From Telmatactis stephensoni (Eukaryota; Cnidaria; Anthozoa; Actiniaria; Isophelliidae): DNA of 64,000 bases. Shown piece after piece: positions 44,661-58,500 of this stretch. The stretch covers positions 124,001 through 188,000 of the forward strand of contig JALIZF010001750.1 in NCBI GenBank assembly GCA_029948255.1. Reading direction: 5' to 3'. Numbering within the stretch: the stretch's first letter is position 1; each line of letters begins with the position of its first letter. A program made the position numbers and the translations under genes. The notes under the pieces are model-generated. The model made no database searches. It worked only from the letters and a program-made list of their open reading frames with translations, and was not told the origin of the DNA.

Positions 44661-46461
44661 GAAGCAAAAACGAAAATCATCAGTTGGTGTTTGAAAGTCA
44701 GAGTTCACAGAATACCGAAAACCGCAGTAATGCGGAAAGTAAACGACCCTTAGTTCAAGTTTTGATGTTTCCTTTGCATTAGAGTCTTTGAGACTGAATT
44801 TTCAATAACATACTAAAAGAACGAGAGGGCGCGTTTTATCGGTTCTGTATAAAGATCAAACCCGACAAAAGCGTCCTCGAGTTCTTACATTACTTAGAGT
44901 GCGTCAATATATCCAGGAAAAACGTTGTAATAGATTGCACAAAATTGCTGACAAAACTGCTTGCAGTCTTACCTACAGACCATGTTTTATGACCAAAAAA
45001 GCTTAGAAATTCAAAAACTTAACATGAAGAATGCTGATGTTTTAATTTTTTTCTTGGTGCAGACTGTCTAAAATGTCGAATTTTCAAAGTGAATGAGGTA
45101 CTAGAATTTTTCTCTGAAATGCAAATTTTAAAGTAAGACCAATATTTCATAATCAAGATCATCACAGACAAAAGTGTCCAGATCCAAACGAATGCAGCCA
45201 TGGCGTGGCAGTAACCGAAGCAAACATCTTTACCGATATAGAGCGGTTTTCGCATGACTGGGAAGCGGTACGGTCCGTGCGGAGACCGTGTCAGTACCGT
45301 AATTACTCGTGCCGGCCTAAAAGTCCAGCTAGTTTACGTTTTCGTCTATAAGGCTATCGTCGACGGGGACTACATAGCACTCAGTTCATGTAATGTATTC
45401 AAAAAATCTACTGTGTTCTATTGTTTCTCGTTCTATTATATTATGTGCTTTGTATTATATTATTATTATAATTTATGAATATATTACATTAACTGAGTGC
45501 TACGTAGGTTCTCCCATCGTCGACGTCGCAAATCGCCAAATTACCCAGAAGCCTTTACGGACCACTGTCACAAAACAAGGCTACGCACGAGGTCCGTTCA
45601 TTCGAAGATTCGCCATCTTGGAAAAGCTAAAATGTTGAGGTTAATTCTGTTCGATTTTCTCCTGGTCCTTGGAACGCTGAATAACAAAAGCAATGACCTA
45701 CTGACTGTAAAATAATGTAATAGAGGTTCCACTAAAGAAAATAAAGGCTCAATCAAGGTAAAATCCAAGCCTCTTCATTAAATTCAATCTGACGGCACTG
45801 TCATGAGTTCAAGTACAGATTGATAATGCGCGCGCTCGGATGCGCTCGGAGATGCGCAGTAGCAAGAATCCGGAACTACCTTAAGATAAACTATATAGAT
45901 GGAACGTAACAATTCAAAGATAATAACGAAAAGAAGTGAAAACTGACACAAATGTGAGTCAAAGCAACATGAGCATGACGGCTGTCGGTGTCGATATTGA
46001 TATAAACTGGCAAAACTTGAGAAGTGCATGTTTGTCGTCCGGAATACGGTCAAGACTCAGAATAAAGGTTTAATCGACGGGTGAAAAACGCATTGCGCAT
46101 ACTCGGAAGTTTTAAATAAAACCACTGGAGGTTTAGAATATACCCGAGTAAATCTTGAAAGTTTAGGCCGTTCGTGAAACGTTAGTGGTCATTTTTTCTT
46201 AAAACATCGCTTTGGTTGTTCTCTTTCCCTAGTCAAATAATACACGAGAAATTCGCATAATACACGCCGTTGAATAATAGAGTAGAATTTGAGTAGAATT
46301 ACAGTTGAAACACAAGTTTTTACTCCTGGTGTATCACATAATAGCATGATGTGCAGAAGGCCAGCGGTCGCTCGTGACAGAGAGGGTGTAAACGGTAACT
46401 ACTTCATTTGTTTGAAATAATATCCATTAATACTCAGCCTGATCCTGATCCTCACACTAAA
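44661..46461. other. 3' flank of VPS9D1; one MITE
   Basis: No gene is recognised. A palindromic MITE at 45356-45525 has ends TCGTCGACGGGGACTACATA / TACGTAGGTTCTCCCATCG and inner ACTCAGTTCATGTAATGTAT pairing with ATATTACATTAACTGAGTG. The rest is unique sequence with only short open frames. Confidence 0.5.
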
Positions 46462-46501
46462 CCTAACCCTAACCTAACCCTGACCTAACCCTGACCCTAA
46501 G
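46462..46501 (-). repeat. Degenerate telomere-like CCCTAA repeats
   Basis: About seven CCTAA/CCCTAA/CCCTGA units in a row. This is the complement of the metazoan TTAGGG telomere repeat, lying about 100 bp downstream of the VPS9D1 stop codon. Confidence 0.75.
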
Positions 46502-46590
46502 ACAAATGAAGTACCAACGGTGTAAACGAGTGACCGCTGACCGTATGAACACCAGGCTCAGTATATCAAATTTTCCTCCAGCAATGTGCG

Positions 46591-49500
46591 TCAGTGGGGT
46601 GACTCCTGAGCGACAAGGTATGCCAACGCCGTCTGTAAGGTGGTCAAACAGTAGCCCTCTTCGCCCATTAGATATCTGATAACAATCAAAATGACGCATT
46701 ACAAATCAAGCCACAATTTTAAGTGTCAAGCACGACCTTACTCACCCTTCTGGGATAAACTCTTCCATAGCACTGCACTCAGACACAAGCTGTGCCATAC
46801 CACTTCGAACGATGACGTAGCATAAAACAGGAAGTAGATCGTCACATCCGCTAAATATAAACGACGTGAGATTAGTGAGAATCACCGAAAATGTCTGCTC
46901 ATTTCCTATGATAGGAAGTATCTAGGAAATATCTAGGAAATTCATTTTCCTATAATAGGAACTGGACAAAATCACTCTAACTCTCACTTAGAGTGATCTT
47001 AAGTCGAATTTGATTAACTTATTACTACTAATCGCTAACTAAAGTTTGGCGGAGCGGGAACTGGACCCCAATTGCAAACGAGTATCGATATTCAAACCGT
47101 TGGAACGTTCGTTTGACCAAAGATAAAGCATTATAACAGCTAGAACAGAGGCCAGAAAGGTCAAAAACAGAGGAAATAATGTGACTTCAGAGCTTCAAAG
47201 GATTGACTGCAGATAAGTACAATTTTTAACTTGATTTATTACACATAAACACAACGACTTTGTCCTAGTGCCCTTGGGATGAACGCTAAAAATCATTTGT
47301 TACTCGTGCCCAGGCCTTTAGGCCGGGAACGAGTTATAAAATGCAACTGTTTTTTTTTTTTCTCTCGTCGTCCACCAGAAGAGGCCTTTCTTGCGCAATC
47401 GGTCACGTGTTAAAGCTCCTGATTGGTTCAGAGCGCAAGAAACAATGCCCTTCATTCATCGACTTTGAGCGAGTGCGAACTCTTCGAAGGTTTTCGAAGT
47501 GAACGCCAGTCAGGAACTTTAGGAATGCAAGATGGCGGACAGCCCCAAAAATGGCTTTCAGAGACAGGCTTTTCCAGCAGTGAGACAATGGAAAATGGAG
47601 CTTTTAACTCGAGATATACCTAGACACTTATAAGAGCTTCAGAATGGGCTGTTATTTTGGGCTTGATCTCCAATACTTTGACCAAATATTGAGCTCCGAT
47701 GGAGTACTTGAAAACTGAAGCTCTCGCGACTCGTAACAATTCCTTTGAGCTGGAAATCTACGAATTTCTCACTCTACATGTTGCTAAACGAACGCATATA
47801 GAGGCAGGTCAATTATATTTTTCATTCAAGCATTCAAGAGATCTTGAGACGTTTTTGTAATGCATTTTAACACAATTCTGGCCAGACAATTTATTTATAT
47901 ATTTTCATGGAATCAAGGCTCTATTTGACCTGATGCGTTTGGTCACGTAATAAAACATCTGAAACATGAACGCCGAAAAAATACACGATTTGTTATTGTG
48001 TCAAAAACGTCGTTGTAGAAGTTTTTACAGCAAACAATTGAGATATATAGTGAAATAAAAAGTTGAATAAACTGGTATATTTTTGCATGTTGGGATAAAG
48101 GCAAACACTAAGCTGCTGACAGACAAGTTGACTAATCAGATATTCTCTAAAAAGGTCCAAAAAGGTCTTTATTATATGTTACGGATATAGAGGCAAGTCA
48201 ATTATATTTTTTATTCAAGCATTCAAGAGATCTTGAGACGTTTTTGTAATGAATTTTATACGCTTTTCAACTAGAAGGTGACAGTAAACATTCCATTCTG
48301 CACTGTAGTAAATCGATCCGCTAACTTATTCAGCCGTCACACAATTAACAATGTTTCCTGCCGTCTGCAGCATATAGGAAAACTGTTCTCAATCTGTCAA
48401 TATTCATTTTGAGGGCTTCTTCTTGTGTTTGATGTTTATGTGATGACTCTGTGTTTGACCCTACAGTACTTGAATGTTTTCTTTATGCCGTGACAACTTA
48501 AAAACTGACCTAGACATTTGCTCGTGTGTCGGCCTACGGCCTCATGGGCTATTGACTCGTAGTCCATTCGGCCTCGAGGTCTAATTGTTAAGTATACTTT
48601 GAGACGTATATTGAGGCAGTAACTAATACTCCAGATAGAATAAAAGGAGAGATTTAAAGTTAGAATTTTATTTATCATTTTGATCTAAAGCAATAGACAG
48701 TCAGGAGCCAGTCCGAGCATGGCTGTGACCTCAATAGTACAAGTCTGACCTGCTTGTTATGTCTATGACAAGTGACTGTTAATTGCGTTTCACTACATAA
48801 TGTCTAGTATGTGAGATTTTATATTCATAGCGATATTTTGCTGCACACACAGAGAGAAGTTTTCTTTTGTTTGTTTGGATAGGTTCTCTTTGCTGTTTGT
48901 GGGGCTACAACCATAAAAACAAATATCCTGAAGACGTAGGTTGTTTATGTAATTCGAGCTAAAGTGATCGTGGCCTCACCAAGAAACACGACACGACTTT
49001 GCCCTGAAGCACCGAGACAAGCAATTAAAATTGCGACTAGACGCACACGTGCGTTCACTCGTGCCCTGGGAGGAGAGGCTTCAAGGTCCGGCCCCGTTCG
49101 TACTCTTCCCCGAGCCGTTTCACGCATTCTTCACTTAACCGTAACATAATATAGACCATTTTTGACCTCTTTAAAGAATATCTGATTAGTCAATTTGTCT
49201 GTCAGCAGCTTAGTGTTTGCCTCTGTCCCTCTATTATCATGCATGGTATTAGATATCTCCGACATGCAAAAATATACCAGTTTATTCAACTTTTTATTTC
49301 ACTATATATCTCAAGTGTTTGCTGTAAAAACTTCTACAACGACGCTTTTGACACAATAACAAATCGTGTATTTTTTCGTTCATGTTTCAGATGTTTTATC
49401 TATTACGTGACCAAACGCATCAGGTCAAATAGAGCCTTGGTTCAATGAAAATATATAAATAAATTGTCTGGCCAGAATTGTGTTAAAATTCATTACAAAA

Positions 49501-52500
49501 ACGTCTCAAGATCTCTCGAATGCTTGAATGAAAAATATAATTGACTTGCCTCTATATGCGTTCGTTTAGCAACATGTAGGGTGAGAAATTCGTAGATTTC
49601 CAGCTCAAAGGAATTCCTCCGAGTCGCGAGAGCTTCAGTTTTCAAGTACTCCATTGAGAGTTCGATATTTGGTCAAACTATTGGAGATGAAGCTCAAAAT
49701 AACAGCCCATTCTGAAGCTCTTATAAGTATATAGGTATTTCTCGAGTTAAAAGCTCCAAATTACATTGTGCCACTCCAGGAAAAGCCTGTCTCTGAAAGC
49801 TATTTTCTTTGTAGTCGGCCATGTTGCATTCCTAAAGTTCCTCGCTGGCGTTCACTACGGTACGGAGGTGATGAATGAGGGGCATTGTTTTTCACGTTCT
49901 TAACCAATCAGGGTGTAACACGTGACCGATTGCGCAAGAATGCTGCATTCTCGAGACGAACACAGGAAAAAAAACAGTTGCATTTTATAACTCGTTCCCG
50001 GCCTAAAGGCCTGGGCACGAGTAATAAGAGAAAGTAAGCTGTCGTTTATTTAATAAAGGGTCTTTGGTTGATGTAGTAGGTAATTTAACTTTTCGCCTTC
50101 AAATGAAAACTTGTCAAATCAGTAAAATGTATTGTTTGGGCTTCCTGTGGTGACTTTGGTCAATCCATGAGCTACCTCTGCTATTGGCGGTTTGATCTCT
50201 AGTGTCGTGTCTCTTATCTTCAGAGTAGTTGTCAATTAAGTTCCTGCTTACTAAACAGTTAGGATTCGTTTCCTTTGTCCTTGTATTACCTGAGTATTTG
50301 TGTAAGACATTTCCCCTTCATTATAACTCGTGGATTTACAATCTACGAGTTAAGAATAGTTAGCGAGAGGCGCCATTGAGACTGAGTAATGTATACTTAT
50401 CGTTTTTGATAAGATCCTTTCACGGCTAAGAATTTATTTTATCTGATCATTTTCGGGACAAGGAAACAGGCCCGAATGTTTGTCGCTTAATGAACGTATC
50501 GTTGAAGTTAGTTTACCAGAGATTAAAAATATTAGGTTCTTTCTAGAGTCTGCAGATTGTAATTTGATATACTAATTTATTTTATTACTCGTGCCCAGGC
50601 CTTTAGGCCGGGAACGAGTTATAAACTGCAAATGTTTCTTTTTTTTCTTTTTTTCCTCTCGTCGTCCACGAGAATGCGGCATTCTTGCGCAACCGGTCAC
50701 GTGTCACAGTTCCTGATTGGGTAAGAGTGTAAGAAACAATGCCCTTCATTCATCACCTTTGAGCGAGTGCGAACTCTTCTGTCTTCGAAGCTAGTGAACG
50801 CCAGTCAGGAACTTTAGGAATGCAAGATGGCGGACAGCTCAAAAAATAGCTTTCAGAGACAGGCTTTTCCAGCAGTGAGACAATATAAAATGGAGCTTTT
50901 AACTCGAGATTTACCTAGACACTTATAAGAGCTTCAGAATGGGCTGTTATTTTGAGCCCGATCTCCAATACTTTGACCAAATATCGAGCTCTCAATGGAG
51001 TAGTTGAAAATGAAACTCTCGCGACTCAAAGCAATTCCTTTGAGCTGGAAATCTACGAATTTCTCACCCTACATGTTGCTAAACGAACGCATATGGAGGC
51101 AAGTCAATTATATTTTTCATTCAAGCATTCAAGAGATCTTGAGACGTTTTTGTAATGAATTTTAACACAATTCTGGCCAGACAATTTATTTATATATTTT
51201 CATGGAATCAAGGCTCTATTTGACCTGATGCGTTTGGTCACGTAATAGATAAAACATCTGAAACACGAACGCCGAAAAAATACACGATTTGTTATTGTGT
51301 CAAAAACGTCGTTGTAGAAGTCTTTACAGCAAACAATTGAGATATATAGTGAAACTAGACGCACACGTGCGTTCACTCGTGCCCCGGAAGCCCCCTTATA
51401 GGAGAGGCTTCAATGACCAGCCCCGTTCGTACTCTTCCCCGAGCCGTTTCACGCATTCTTCACTTAACCATAACATAATAAAGACCTTTTTTGACCTTTT
51501 TAAAGAATATCTGATTAGTCAATTTGTCTGTCAGCAGCTATTAGTCGACATGCAAAATATTACCAGCGAATATACCAGTTTATTCAACTTTTTATTTCAC
51601 TATGTGTCTCAATTGTTTGCTGTAAAGACTTCTACAACGGCGTTTTTAACAAAATAACAAATCGTGAATATTTTCGTTCATGTTTCGGATGTTTTAAATA
51701 ATAAAAGACGTTACGTGACCAACAAGGTCAATGGAACCTATCCGTTCCATGCAATGGTCTGCTTTAGAATTCCGTATTAAAATTCAGTACAAAAACCTCT
51801 CAAGATCTCTTGAATGCTTGAATGAGGAATACAATTGACTTGCTTCTACGTATGTTCGTTTAGCAACATATAGGATGAGAAATTCGTAGATTCACAGCTC
51901 ATAGGAAATACTCAGTTTATCCATGTTTATCGCGAGGGTTCTCTTTCAAGTACTCCATTTAGAGTTCGATATTTGGTCAAAGTATTGGAGATGAAGCTCA
52001 AAATTACAGCCCATTCTGAAGCTCTTATAAGTATATAGGTATATCTCGAGTTAAAAGCTCCAAATTACATTGTTCTACTGCAGGAAAAGCCTGTCTCTGA
52101 AAGCTATTTTCTTTATAGTCGGCCATCTTGCATTCCTAAAGTTCCTGGCTTGCGTTCGCTGTCGCTCAAAGGTGATGAATGAAGGGCATTGTTTTTACGT
52201 TCTTAACCAATCAGAGGTCCCTCAGGACGAACAGAGGAAAAAAAAAAAAAACTAGACGCATAACTGCGTGAACTCGGGCTTCTCTTTGAACGTTGCGATT
52301 TATCTCTGTTAGCTAAACGTTTGAAATAATTAAAACTCAAATAACATTGTCCTCTGGAAAAGTTGCATCATATGAGTATAAGCCATTGCAATAGCGAAGC
52401 GCAACCGTGACGTCACAACTCAGACAAACAAACCAAATTTTTCATCTCCTTGAGCCCGATTTCGGTATTTTGGATTTTAATGCTCATTTTTTAAAACATA

Positions 52501-55500
52501 AGCAACGTTTTCATAATAAAATGTAAGTTTCTCCATGTTCTATTCAGTACGATTTCAGATTCATAATGTTTGTCTGAGTCATGCATCTATTAAGCGGGCT
52601 ATTTTTAGTATCGCTGCGCAACGCTATTTTAAAGACACACACCGTGTGTGACCGAGGGAGCGTTGCGTGACGAGGTTTATAAACACGGCTGCGAGGGAGA
52701 CTACTGGAGACATTGTTCCAAGCCATCCTGTCAACATCATATTCCCTGGCTATAAACAAACTTTCCCTTAGAGTGGAAACGGTAAATCCGGCCGTGAAAT
52801 ACTATTTTTCCAATGATCGCAAAAATGTACCTTTGAGGACTTGGGTGTATTTGAACGTATTACCTTATAAGCAAACTGTCTGAGCTTTCTACTTTTATTG
52901 TTAAGGCTTTTTAGAGTTCGCATTGGTATTCTGCTCGGTTCACGATCACGTTATAAAAACACTCTACCCTGAGTACTTAGCTTATAAACATGTCTGTAAT
53001 TATAATAAACATACTATGAATATAAACGAGATCTAGCATTCTTTGTATTGATACAATTACGTTCAAATCATATAGCTTTATCTAAGTTATTACAATCATT
53101 GGGCGATGAATTCACCGAATAGTTTCGCAATAAACATCAAGCCTTGCTATAACAAAGAAATAAAACACTCACTTTAATTAATAAGCTTAATAAAAAATAC
53201 CTAACGTGATAGAATTGAGCATTGGGAACGTGGTTCTAGTTTGACACTTCTTCAGTGCATCTTCTTCATTTACAGTCTTTGTCTGATTCTCCTTTGTTTG
53301 TTCGTCGCTGAAACTATGTTGAGATTTAACAATAATGGTCCTTTGTGCTGTCATAGTTCACATAAGATTGAGAAGTTGTTTCAAAATAGCTTGTTTAAGT
53401 TTAGCTTGGTTCACTATAAAATGATCACTCGTAAATGTTCTCTCGTATAGAAGTTCGCGGTCTCTCATAAGGTTCGACTCGTTTCGAAAACGCTCGACAT
53501 CTTTTAGTGTGGGTCTACCGCGAATAGTGTGCATCTGTAAGTGCTTTAAGCTTACCTCACATCATTTATAAACCAAGAAGCTAAGCGAAAGCGAAGGGAA
53601 TCGAAGCCTTCAAAGCTGTTAAACTTTGACCACGAGCAAAGTTATTGATCACGTGAAATGTATCGATCACGTGATAGCTACTGACCACGTGACTGCTTTT
53701 TGTGGCCGAAGACAAATAACGAAGGGCAATTTATACCTCGGGCATTCCACAGGAAGCCCGAGTAAAAAAAAAAAAAAAAAACATTTGCAGTTTATAACTC
53801 GTTCCCGGCCTAAAGGCCTGGGCACGAGTAATAAAAAGTTGAATAAACTGGTATATTTTTGCATGTTGGGATAAAGGCAAACACTAAGCTGCTGACAGAC
53901 AAATTGACTAATCAGATATTCTCTAAAAAGGTCAAAAAAGGTCTTTATTATGTTACGGATATAGAGGCAAGTCAATTATATTTTTCATTCAAGCATTCAA
54001 GAGATCTTGAGACATTTTTGTAATGAATTTTGACACAATTCTGGCCAGACAATTTATTTATATATTTTCATGGAATCAAGGCTCTATTTGACCTGATGCG
54101 TTTGGTCACGTAACTGAGATAAAACATCTGAAACATGAACGCCGAAAAAATACACGATTTGTTATTGTGTCAAAAACGTCGTTGTAGAAGTCTTTGCAGC
54201 AAAAAATTAAGATATATAGTGAAATAAAAAGTTGAATAAACTGGTATATTTTTGCATGTTGGGATAAAGGCAAACACTAAGGTGCTGACAAACAAATTGA
54301 CTAATCAGATATTCTCTAAAAAGGTCAAAAAAGGTCTTTATTATGTTACGGTTAAGTGAAGAATGCGTGAAACGGCTCGGGGAAGAGTACGCACGGGGCC
54401 GGTCACTGAAGGGCTCCCGGGGCACGAGTGAACGCACGTGTGCGTCTAGTTGAAGTTAATCCAAGATGGCTGCTGTGACGTCATCAGACACACTTACATA
54501 GACGTTTCTGGGCAATGACGTGGTTTTCCTTTGTTTTCCCAGTAGTCTTCTACACAGTGACAAATACATCGTAGAACACGAACTACAAATAAAGAGCAGA
54601 AACAGTTAAAACTCTGCAATATTTAAATTTAATATTGAATTCATCGACAAATTTCGTATCTACATCGATTTGTTGACGCAATGACGTCATACTTCGCACC
54701 CGCGATAACAGTGCGACTGCGGGTCCCTCTACATTGATTTTCGTTACATTGATGGGTTTTTAATGTACACATTTTCCTTTATAAATTTGCTAATAATAAA
54801 CTTGCTTCGAAAGACAAACCATGTATTCTAATCGAGAATGAAGCTTGAACTCAAGCTCTAGTTCAGAACAAACTAGATTTTTGTGGTTACTGGCTTTATG
54901 CCAGTAACACACTATGCCATCGGTTGCATGAGTGAGTGAGTGAGTGAAATTCGGGCGAACTTCGGGTGAAATCCGGAAATCTCCGAAGGAGAGGCGAAGT
55001 GTCAAGCCGAAAGATACGGGAACTACGTGCGCCGGCCTGAGAGCGTTTAAGGCGACTATTAACAATCAAATATAGGGTTTGTGGTTATAAATATACGGTT
55101 TGAGACCAAACCGTGCAGTTTAGTCCAGAAATATATCTGTAGGGGAAACGTTTGATCAATTCTCGATAAACGTAGTATTGACGTAGCCGTTCGGAATGAA
55201 ATAGGAAACTGAAGCACGGAAACACGGGGCGATATTTTACTATAGATCAATGGCTTTGGGTCGTAGGCGTTTATAATGTGCATTTTAGTAATTAGAGGTG
55301 CGAAGGTAAGTTGATCGTAATTTATATTTCTCAATGGTTCTGTTACATTTTATATAGTACTTCAGTTTTCATTTTGCTTATGTAGAAATTTAAATGAGCT
55401 TACCGTGTCTAAAGATTCGAAGGTTTTCGATTTGTAATAGACCTGTAGACAAATCTTTATTTGCACGTCACGGCATAGGTGCCCAAAATTTGAATTAATA

Positions 55501-58500
55501 TTTCATTTTTCGTCCAATCGATTTTATTCAAAAATATGGTTTAGAAAACTGTGTTTGGAGATAATTTTTGAGCCGAAAGCGAAATAATTTGATGCACGAG
55601 ATGTTTTATTCGGCGAGCAAGAGTTGTTATTCATTTTAATTTGTTTTATTATTTTGTTATATTAGTTTACCAGGGCACCCATTGATACCAGCTTTAGCTG
55701 ACGGGTCTACCCTGGCTAAAGATTAAAAAAAAAATATTATTATTATTATGTTATGTCACATAACTCAAACTTGCTCCACAGGACACCAACACTTCGATCA
55801 GACACCGTGAATAATGTAAAAGTACTTTCACGTATGTAAAATACGAATGTAAAGTCTGTAACTGTATAGAATGTTCTTTATTTGATGTAATCAGGCACAG
55901 CTTTAATTGATTCTTGTGAGACTTTGGAAAGACTAAAAATATATTTTTACTTTAATATGATAAGAATTCTACTTGGCTCTGGGCCACCATTGATATTATA
56001 ATACTAAAAATGCCAAGCGTCGTCTTGTTTTTGACCTCGTAAAATTCAAGATTATCTTGAAGTGTGGTTTATTGTTGATTTGGTTGAGGCAATTTCTCAA
56101 CAGAACTTACATGTTTGATCGAAATTTTGTTTTCCGGCCGTGTTTACAATGTACATTTACTAGTTAAAGATGCGAAGGCAGGTAGAACATGATTTATATT
56201 TCTCAATAGTTCTGTTACATTTTATATAGTACTTCAGTTTTTCATTTTGCTTATGTAGAAATTTAAATAAACTTACCAAGGGCACTAGGACAAAGTCGGT
56301 GTGTGTATGCACTAGTCGAAGTAGACCCCTACCCCCACCCCCAACTAGGGACAGGCCTTGAAAAGTGTCTATATCTATATTTGGATTTGGGGCCAGTAAC
56401 CACATGGCCTCATAGAGGTCTATATTTATATATTTGTAGCTTTTAGACCTACCGAGACAATCCAGTTTTTCTAGTGGACAATATGATGTGGCCACTTTGT
56501 GAAGCTGTTCAACAGCTGGCTGATAAGGGTATTGGTTGCCTGGCAACGATTCCTGTACATAAAACGGGTTCTATTCGTTAACTCATTTTGCTGTTATCCA
56601 TCTGTTATAGCTAAACACGCCCAGTAAGGTGTAAAGTACCAGACAGTAACTATCTCCATTTTTGGATGCTTTTGAAGCTGAAATTCATTCTAGTTTCTTA
56701 TCAAAAAAGCGAACGAACAAACAACCCAGTAGCAAGAAGTCCCACAAACGGGTGCAAATGATGCTTCTTAACTAGTAAAAAACATGATCCTGGATGTGAT
56801 TTGAGTTTGTCAGTTCGTTCTCTCCCTTGCTTCGAGAATTTTTCTCCGTGTCCCCCTGTTTTCCTCACTTATTAAAAACGAACTGAGAGTTGAACTAAAA
56901 GTGAACTGGGAGTGGTGTGCGCCATAGAATTTTACAATGTAATGTTAAGGCCCTGTTACACTGTGGAATTTTCTCAGTAACTTGTCTCTCAACGGCGTTG
57001 CGAAACAAGGTGCTGGAGGATTGTACAGTGTAACAGGGGTTGTCTCGCAATTTTTTTGTTGCGCGTAGCGTTGCATGAAGTAGAACTCAGGTCTACTTTT
57101 CTCAACGCATTGCAGCAACTTGCAATGCCATCGCACAGTGTATCACCCCTCCAGCAACTTTCCTCGCAATTTTTGAGGCACGTTTTCTACGAGCGCATGC
57201 GCAATTTCTCATTTCGCTCTGAGAAGCCATCTTGAATTTCGCTCCCAGATTGCCTCGGCCAAAAATATTGCAAGTTGCTGGGGAAAATTGCACAGGGTAA
57301 TAGCGCCATAATTTTCTCTGCAACTTGTTTCGCGACGCCGTTGCGAGACAAGTTGCTGAGAAAATTGCACAGTGTAACAGCGCCTTTAGTGTGCATGTTT
57401 GTGAGTAGAGTGTCCGGCTATTGGTACACAAGAACTAGAACACATTGGACACTTACTTATTACTTTTATACTAGACTCCATCAAAGACACAATTCATACA
57501 AAACACAATAGAGTGCTTACAATATATCCGTGAAAAAGTTATCGAACTAAATTGTACTAAATAGCGCGAAATCCTTTGTTTTCTATTGTTTAATTAGTGC
57601 AAATTAGTGCAATTTCTTACAAACTTTTTCACGGATATATTGTAAGCACTCTACTAACCTGATCTGATAAACACAGCCGATCGATGACTCCCATTTCAGC
57701 AGGGGGATTACGTATTCTTTGGGTCATCACACAGCCAAGTGAGAGCTCTTTATCAAAGTTCAGTCTCCTGCAATGACATTCATACATGGACAGTTGCTAT
57801 CTTTGTTGAGACCCGAAAGTATAGGATGGCCATACCATGGACGCGGCCAATATATGAAGCGTTGCCGATTCAATGCAAATGAAGTTATCTGAAGTTTAAC
57901 TCGTTGAATAAGCATTTACAAGCATGATGGGCTCACTACTTAAGTGTCCTCCAAAGGATGCCCGGCTGTCTTTTCTTACACTTCTTCCTACATGTCGCCG
58001 GTTGTGTTTATAACAGAGTGTAAGCAATGGGGGACTCGCACTAACAGGTCACGTGACCCTATCTCCCCTATTTCAAGCAGTACCATCAAAATGGATGCCA
58101 AACTGAATAGAAAAAGCACCTTGATAGTAGTAAAAGTGCAAAGTTTCATCTCATAAGGTGTTATACAGGAGAAATGACAGTAAGTTTAAAATTGGATATT
58201 TTCTTAAGATTCATTTGGAAAAACGCATTGGATGGCAAGCTCGTGTCATCCAACGCGTTTATCCAAATGAATTTGAAAAAAATCTAATCTTGAATTTGCT
58301 GTAATTTTTTCCTCTATTCATCTTATAAACTGAAACTTTGCAATTTTACTAATATCGAGGTGCTCTTTCATTTTTTGGAGTTCATTTTGATGGTGCTGCT
58401 TGACTTAGGGGAGATAGGGTCACGTGACCTGTTAGTGCAAGTCCTCATTGATAGGTCAAGTGTAACCAGACGGTAGTGACTATTTTAGCGGTGGGAAAGG

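Noticed and set aside
55395..55450. Candidate missing VPS9D1 exon between CTACAG and GTAAGC (minus)
   Set aside because: Its length of 39 does not satisfy the phase requirement and the translation does not resemble VPS9D1.
56280..56345. Second candidate missing exon before a GTAAGT (minus)
   Set aside because: The open frame ([11 protein letters not shown]) is weakly plausible, but its start phase does not match the preceding donor.
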